Positions 45,546 through 48,237 of a DNA stretch of 48,237 bases are shown piece by piece; the stretch's first letter is position 1; every line of letters begins with the position of its first letter. This DNA is from an uncultured Pseudomonadota bacterium (GTDB taxonomy: Bacteria > Desulfobacterota > Binatia > Binatales > Binataceae). The notes under the pieces were generated by a model. It saw nothing but the letters and a program-made list of their open reading frames with translations. It did no database searches and was not told the origin of the DNA. A program made the position numbers and the translations under genes. Location of the stretch: the NCBI GenBank assembly GCA_937889395.1, contig CALAOW010000056.1, positions 1-48,237 of the forward strand, written 5' to 3'.

Positions 45546-45571
45546 TCTCCCCGTCGAATTCATTATTATAC

Positions 45572-45657
<86 letters not shown>

Positions 45658-45680
45658 TCCCAAGGCTATCGTGCCGACCA

Positions 45681-45752
45681 AGCCGATGGCGAGAATCGAA
45701 CTCGCAACCACCTGATTACAAATCAGGTGCTCTACCGTTGAGCTACATCGGC
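45681..45752 (-). tRNA. tRNA-Thr (TGT)
   Basis: A 72-nt cloverleaf, CCA not encoded. Acceptor GCCGATG/CATCGGC, anticodon arm CCTGA-TTTGTAA-TCAGG with anticodon TGT, T arm GCGAG-TTCGATT-CTCGC. It is the first gene after the promoter; the order Thr-Tyr-Gly-Thr matches thrU-tyrU-glyT-thrT of E. coli. Confidence 0.96.
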
Positions 45753-45771
45753 GAACGACGTTAAGAGGAAA

Positions 45772-45800
45772 AAGCTATTCGCCGCCGCGGCGACTGTCAA
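45772..45800 (-). promoter_or_regulatory. sigma70-type promoter of the tRNA-secE-rpoBC operon
   Basis: On the minus strand a perfect -35 TTGACA (45795-45800), a 17-bp GC-rich spacer and -10 TAGCTT (45772-45777). The start would be near 45765, about 13 nt before tRNA-Thr(TGT). The short leader, the perfect -35 and the position at the head of the whole cluster make this the most convincing promoter in the window. Confidence 0.7.
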
Positions 45801-45955
45801 GCAGAAAGCGGATTTCAGGGTCTGCTTCTTGCATCCCGGCAACCGGGCGCGGCGGGTCACGTTTGACAATTGCGGCGGGAAAAATCAGCCTCACTGTTCC
45901 CCAGGTGACAGCGCAATACTTGCGATTGCGGGTGTCGACGGGGACAGTGTTCGGC

Positions 45956-46312
45956 ATGACGAAACTCAAGCCTCCTGCCAGCAGCACCCTGATCGATCTC
46001 GAATGGGCCAGGATTTACGCGGACCGGATCAAGGGCGAACTGAAGCTGCTTGCCAAGACGCTGTCGGAACTCAACGTGCATGGCATGCACCCGCATATCG
46101 CCAAGGGAACCACGCTTCTGAAAGCGCAGATGAAGGAAGCCAGCCGGCAGGTTGGCGGGATGAGAAAAATCGCGAGCCAGTTCGAATCCAAATGGGTGGA
46201 CACTATCAAGAAGGCGCTGGCCAGGAAGCGTCCGGGTTTCGCCCAGCGCAAATCGACTCGAGCCAGGCCGGCGTCAGAAAAAACCGCCACGAGCAAATCG
46301 CAAAGTTCTTAG
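45956..46312 (+). CDS. Small basic protein of unknown function
   Basis: 118 residues from ATG 45956; a TTG at 45863 would add 31 residues of less natural composition. The middle is helical (LIDLEWARIYADRIKGELKLLAKTLSELNVHGMHPHIAKG) and the end is strongly basic (about 85-118, Lys/Arg/Ser/Ala). No signal peptide or membrane segment. No family recognised. It stands alone between the tRNA promoter region and the convergent rlmB gene, whose stop lies 3 bp away. Confidence 0.6.
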   Translation: MTKLKPPASSTLIDLEWARIYADRIKGELKLLAKTLSELNVHGMHPHIAKGTTLLKAQMKEASRQVGGMRKIASQFESKWVDTIKKALARKRPGFAQRKSTRARPASEKTATSKSQSS

Positions 46313-46315
46313 GTG

Positions 46316-47227
46316 CTAATCTGCCTGCTTCGCGGCGGAGCGGCGGCGGGCGATTTCGAACAGCGCCACCGCGGCGGCAACCGACACGTTGAGCGAGCCG
46401 ACCATCCCGCGCATCGGGATGCCCACGACAAAATCCGCACCCTTCTTCACGATGTCGCGAACGCCACGCCCCTCGGAGCCGACGATGATCGCGAGCTTGC
46501 GCGAGGTGTCGAGCGCGTAGATCGACGTATCGCCGCCGGGCGCGAGCGCCGCGGTCCAGTAGCCCGCCGCTTTCAACTGCTCGATGGTGCGCGCGACGTT
46601 GCCGCATCGCGCGATCTTCAGATGTATCCATGCACCGGCCGACGACTTGACCGCCGCGGGCGTGATGCCCGCGGTTCGGTCCTTCGCGAGAACGATCGCG
46701 CCGACGCCGGCGCCTTCCGCCGAGCGCATCAGGGCGCCCAGGTTGCGCGGATCGGTGACGCCGTCCACGAGCACGATCGGATCGGGCTGGTCGGCGAGAA
46801 TCTGCTCGAGCGGCGTGTACTCGTACTCGCGCATCAGGGCCGCGATCCCCTGATGGCGGGCGGCGGGTCCCGCCAATCGCTCCAATCCGGCATCATCGGC
46901 GAACTCGACGCGGCCTCCGCCGGTTCTGACGAGGTCGATCTCAGCCACGAAGCGCCGCTCGTCGCCGGATTTCACGTAGAGCACTCGAATCGAGCCGGGA
47001 GCGGCGGCGACCAACTCGCGGATTGGCTCGACGCCATAAACTATTTCGCGATCGTTGCCGCTGGCGCGCCGAGTCTCGCGCTCGCCCGCATCCGCACGCC
47101 GATAATCGCGCGCAGGGGCCGGCGCCGCGGCAGGTTTGGGATTGGGCGCGGGCGAATGGCGGCGCGGCGGAGCCGGCGGGTTGCGGTCGAAGCGTGGATT
47201 GCGGCCCTTGTCGCGAAAGTCTCTCAT
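46316..47227 (-). CDS. rlmB: 23S rRNA (guanosine-2'-O)-methyltransferase RlmB-like (TrmH/SpoU family)
   Basis: 303 residues from ATG 47227. After a Pro/Arg-rich low-complexity leader of about 55 residues comes the substrate-binding domain (EIVYGVEPIRELVAAAPGSI) and the SPOUT methyltransferase knot: motif 1 VDGVTDPRNLGALMRSAEGAG (about 155-175), motif 2 IVGSEGRGV (248-256), motif 3 IPMRGMVGSLNVSVAAA (270-286). RlmB methylates G2251 of 23S rRNA; the exact target cannot be proved here, as TrmH-family members differ. An earlier in-frame start at 47257 would be TTG. Confidence 0.87.
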   Translation of the reverse strand: MRDFRDKGRNPRFDRNPPAPPRRHSPAPNPKPAAAPAPARDYRRADAGERETRRASGNDREIVYGVEPIRELVAAAPGSIRVLYVKSGDERRFVAEIDLVRTGGGRVEFADDAGLERLAGPAARHQGIAALMREYEYTPLEQILADQPDPIVLVDGVTDPRNLGALMRSAEGAGVGAIVLAKDRTAGITPAAVKSSAGAWIHLKIARCGNVARTIEQLKAAGYWTAALAPGGDTSIYALDTSRKLAIIVGSEGRGVRDIVKKGADFVVGIPMRGMVGSLNVSVAAAVALFEIARRRSAAKQAD

Positions 47228-47293
47228 CGGGAGCGATACTATCAGAGCGTCGAGCAAGTAGCTGTCCCGGTCCGCGAGAAGAAAATCGAAACG

Positions 47294-47330
47294 CCAAGTT
47301 TCAATCGCGCGCGGGGATGTCTAAACTTGG
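47294..47330. repeat. Inverted repeat in the rlmB-lptF divergent region
   Basis: CCAAGTTT (47294-47301) and AAACTTGG (47323-47330) are perfect complements 21 bp apart, located 33-70 bp before the permease start. Possible operator or leader hairpin. A weak promoter (TTTCAA, 17 bp, TAAACT) overlaps the same segment. Confidence 0.4.
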
Positions 47331-47363
47331 GCGCGACCCCTTGCCGTTGGCAGGGATCGAACA

Positions 47364-48237
47364 ATGAGACTAGCAATCCCGGGATTTGCCATTATCGACC
47401 GCTACGTCGCGCGCGAAGTGCTGGCGCCGTTCGCGGTCGACGTCGGCCTGCTGACCTTCGCGCTGGTCACGGGCAAGTTGCTGAAGCTGATGGACATGGT
47501 CATCAATCACGGGGTGAGCCTCGGCGAGGTGATGGGGATCATCGGGTACGTCATGCCGGCTTTTTTGGAACTCACGTTTCCGATGGCGGTGCTGCTCGGA
47601 GTGTTGATGGGATTCGGGCGGATGTCGAGCGACCAGGAGATGACCGCGGCGCGCGCCTGCGGCATCAGCTTGTATCGGCTGGCGGTGCCCGTGATGATTG
47701 TGGCGCTGGGCGTGTACGCGCTTTCGAGCTACTTCGCATTCTCGCTGCGGCCGTGGGCGAATTCTAATCTGCGCAACAAGCTCTACGAACTCAGCCAGAC
47801 GCGGACCAGCGTCGGGCTGAAGGAAAAAGTCTTCAACAGCAATTTCCCCGGCCTGGTCGTTTATGTCGACGAGATGTCCGAAACCGATTCCAGTTTGAAG
47901 GGCGTCATGATCTCGGACGCGCGCGATCCGCGCAACCAGAACACGATAATCGCCAAGCATGGAATGATAGTGCCCGACCCGCATGACAAGTCGATCACGC
48001 TGCGGCTGTCCGACGGTTCGATCTTCGGCGCCGAGCCCGCCAACAACGTGACTCACGTGACCAGCTTCAAGACCTACGATCTCAGCGTGCGCCCCGAATC
48101 GGCGCTGGACATGAGCGAGCAGGATCCGGGCGAAATGACGTACCCGGCACTGCGCGCCGACATCAAGGCGGCGCGCGCCAAAGGGAAACCGGACTACGCC
48201 GCCGAGACCGAGATGGCGGGCAAGTTTACCGTCCCGT
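47364..48237 (+). CDS. lptF: LptF/LptG-family permease (YjgP/YjgQ), truncated by window end
   Basis: At least 291 residues; the frame is open to the last base, so the C-terminus lies outside. ATG 47364 has AGGGA about 8-12 nt upstream. The N-terminus IIDRYVAREVLAPFAVDV begins TM1; TM2 and TM3 flank FGRMSSDQEMTAARACGISLYRL, the cytoplasmic coupling region typical of LptF/LptG. The following part (NKLYELSQTRTSVGLKEKVF, YVDEMSE) is the periplasmic beta-jellyroll. LptF/G with LptB export lipopolysaccharide from the inner membrane, which supports a Gram-negative envelope. Assignment to LptF over LptG rests on overall resemblance and is moderate. Confidence 0.85.
   Translation, partial: MRLAIPGFAIIDRYVAREVLAPFAVDVGLLTFALVTGKLLKLMDMVINHGVSLGEVMGIIGYVMPAFLELTFPMAVLLGVLMGFGRMSSDQEMTAARACGISLYRLAVPVMIVALGVYALSSYFAFSLRPWANSNLRNKLYELSQTRTSVGLKEKVFNSNFPGLVVYVDEMSETDSSLKGVMISDARDPRNQNTIIAKHGMIVPDPHDKSITLRLSDGSIFGAEPANNVTHVTSFKTYDLSVRPESALDMSEQDPGEMTYPALRADIKAARAKGKPDYAAETEMAGKFTVP

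Overview
The window is a high-GC bacterial chromosome segment dominated by housekeeping genes. A hopanoid-modification gene pair (hpnJ, hpnI), a trnT-trnY-trnG-trnT / rpmG / trnW / secE-nusG / rplKAJL / rpoBC / str / S10 / spc / alpha super-cluster with adk and map inside it, and an LptF-type permease point to a Gram-negative, deltaproteobacteria-like lineage. The Desulfobacterota/Binatota group is my best guess; it is inferred from gene content and order, not from a phylogeny.

Left part (1-12,700). A SAM methyltransferase is followed by a convergent small lipoprotein. Then, on the plus strand, come the radical-SAM enzyme HpnJ, the glycosyltransferase HpnI and a DMT/EamA-family membrane protein, which look like one lipid-modification operon behind a sigma70-like promoter. 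On the minus strand lie ClpB, a c-type cytochrome (with a possible tiny membrane ORF after it) and an SMP-30/gluconolactonase-like protein. Upstream of clpB is the TldD/TldE(PmbA) peptidase pair. A small unknown gene diverges from tldD.

Central part (12,798-45,752, all minus strand, so it reads right to left). Transcription appears to start at a good promoter at 45,772-45,800. It runs through four tRNAs (Thr-TGT, Tyr-GTA, Gly-TCC, Thr-GGT), rpmG, tRNA-Trp, secE, nusG, rplK, rplA, rplJ, rplL, rpoB and rpoC. An intrinsic terminator follows rpoC. The str genes (rpsL, rpsG, fusA, tuf) lead straight into the S10, spc and alpha genes, ending at rplQ and a strong intrinsic terminator at 12,733-12,766. 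Together these genes make much of the ribosome, the core RNA polymerase, elongation and initiation factors, the SecYE translocon, the initiator-Met peptidase and adenylate kinase.

Right part (45,956-end). A small unknown protein converges on the 23S rRNA methyltransferase RlmB. Divergent from rlmB is an LptF/LptG-family permease that is cut by the window end.

I do not see a phage, insertion sequence, CRISPR array, defence system or biosynthetic cluster. The unusual points are small but concrete: a diverged 68-bp element present in two neighbouring ribosomal intergenic gaps; an Arg at the S12 position where Lys-to-Arg is a classic streptomycin-resistance change; a four-cysteine insertion in EF-Tu; a ribosomal protein L5 with long tails at both ends; an S5 start that seems to be TTG overlapping the L18 stop; no tuf copy at the tRNA/rpmG locus; hpnJ-hpnI without an adjacent hpnK; and a cytochrome c with a displaced candidate axial methionine. 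No gene-free stretch exceeds 300 bp; the largest (5,804-6,086) is described under the small candidate ORF there.
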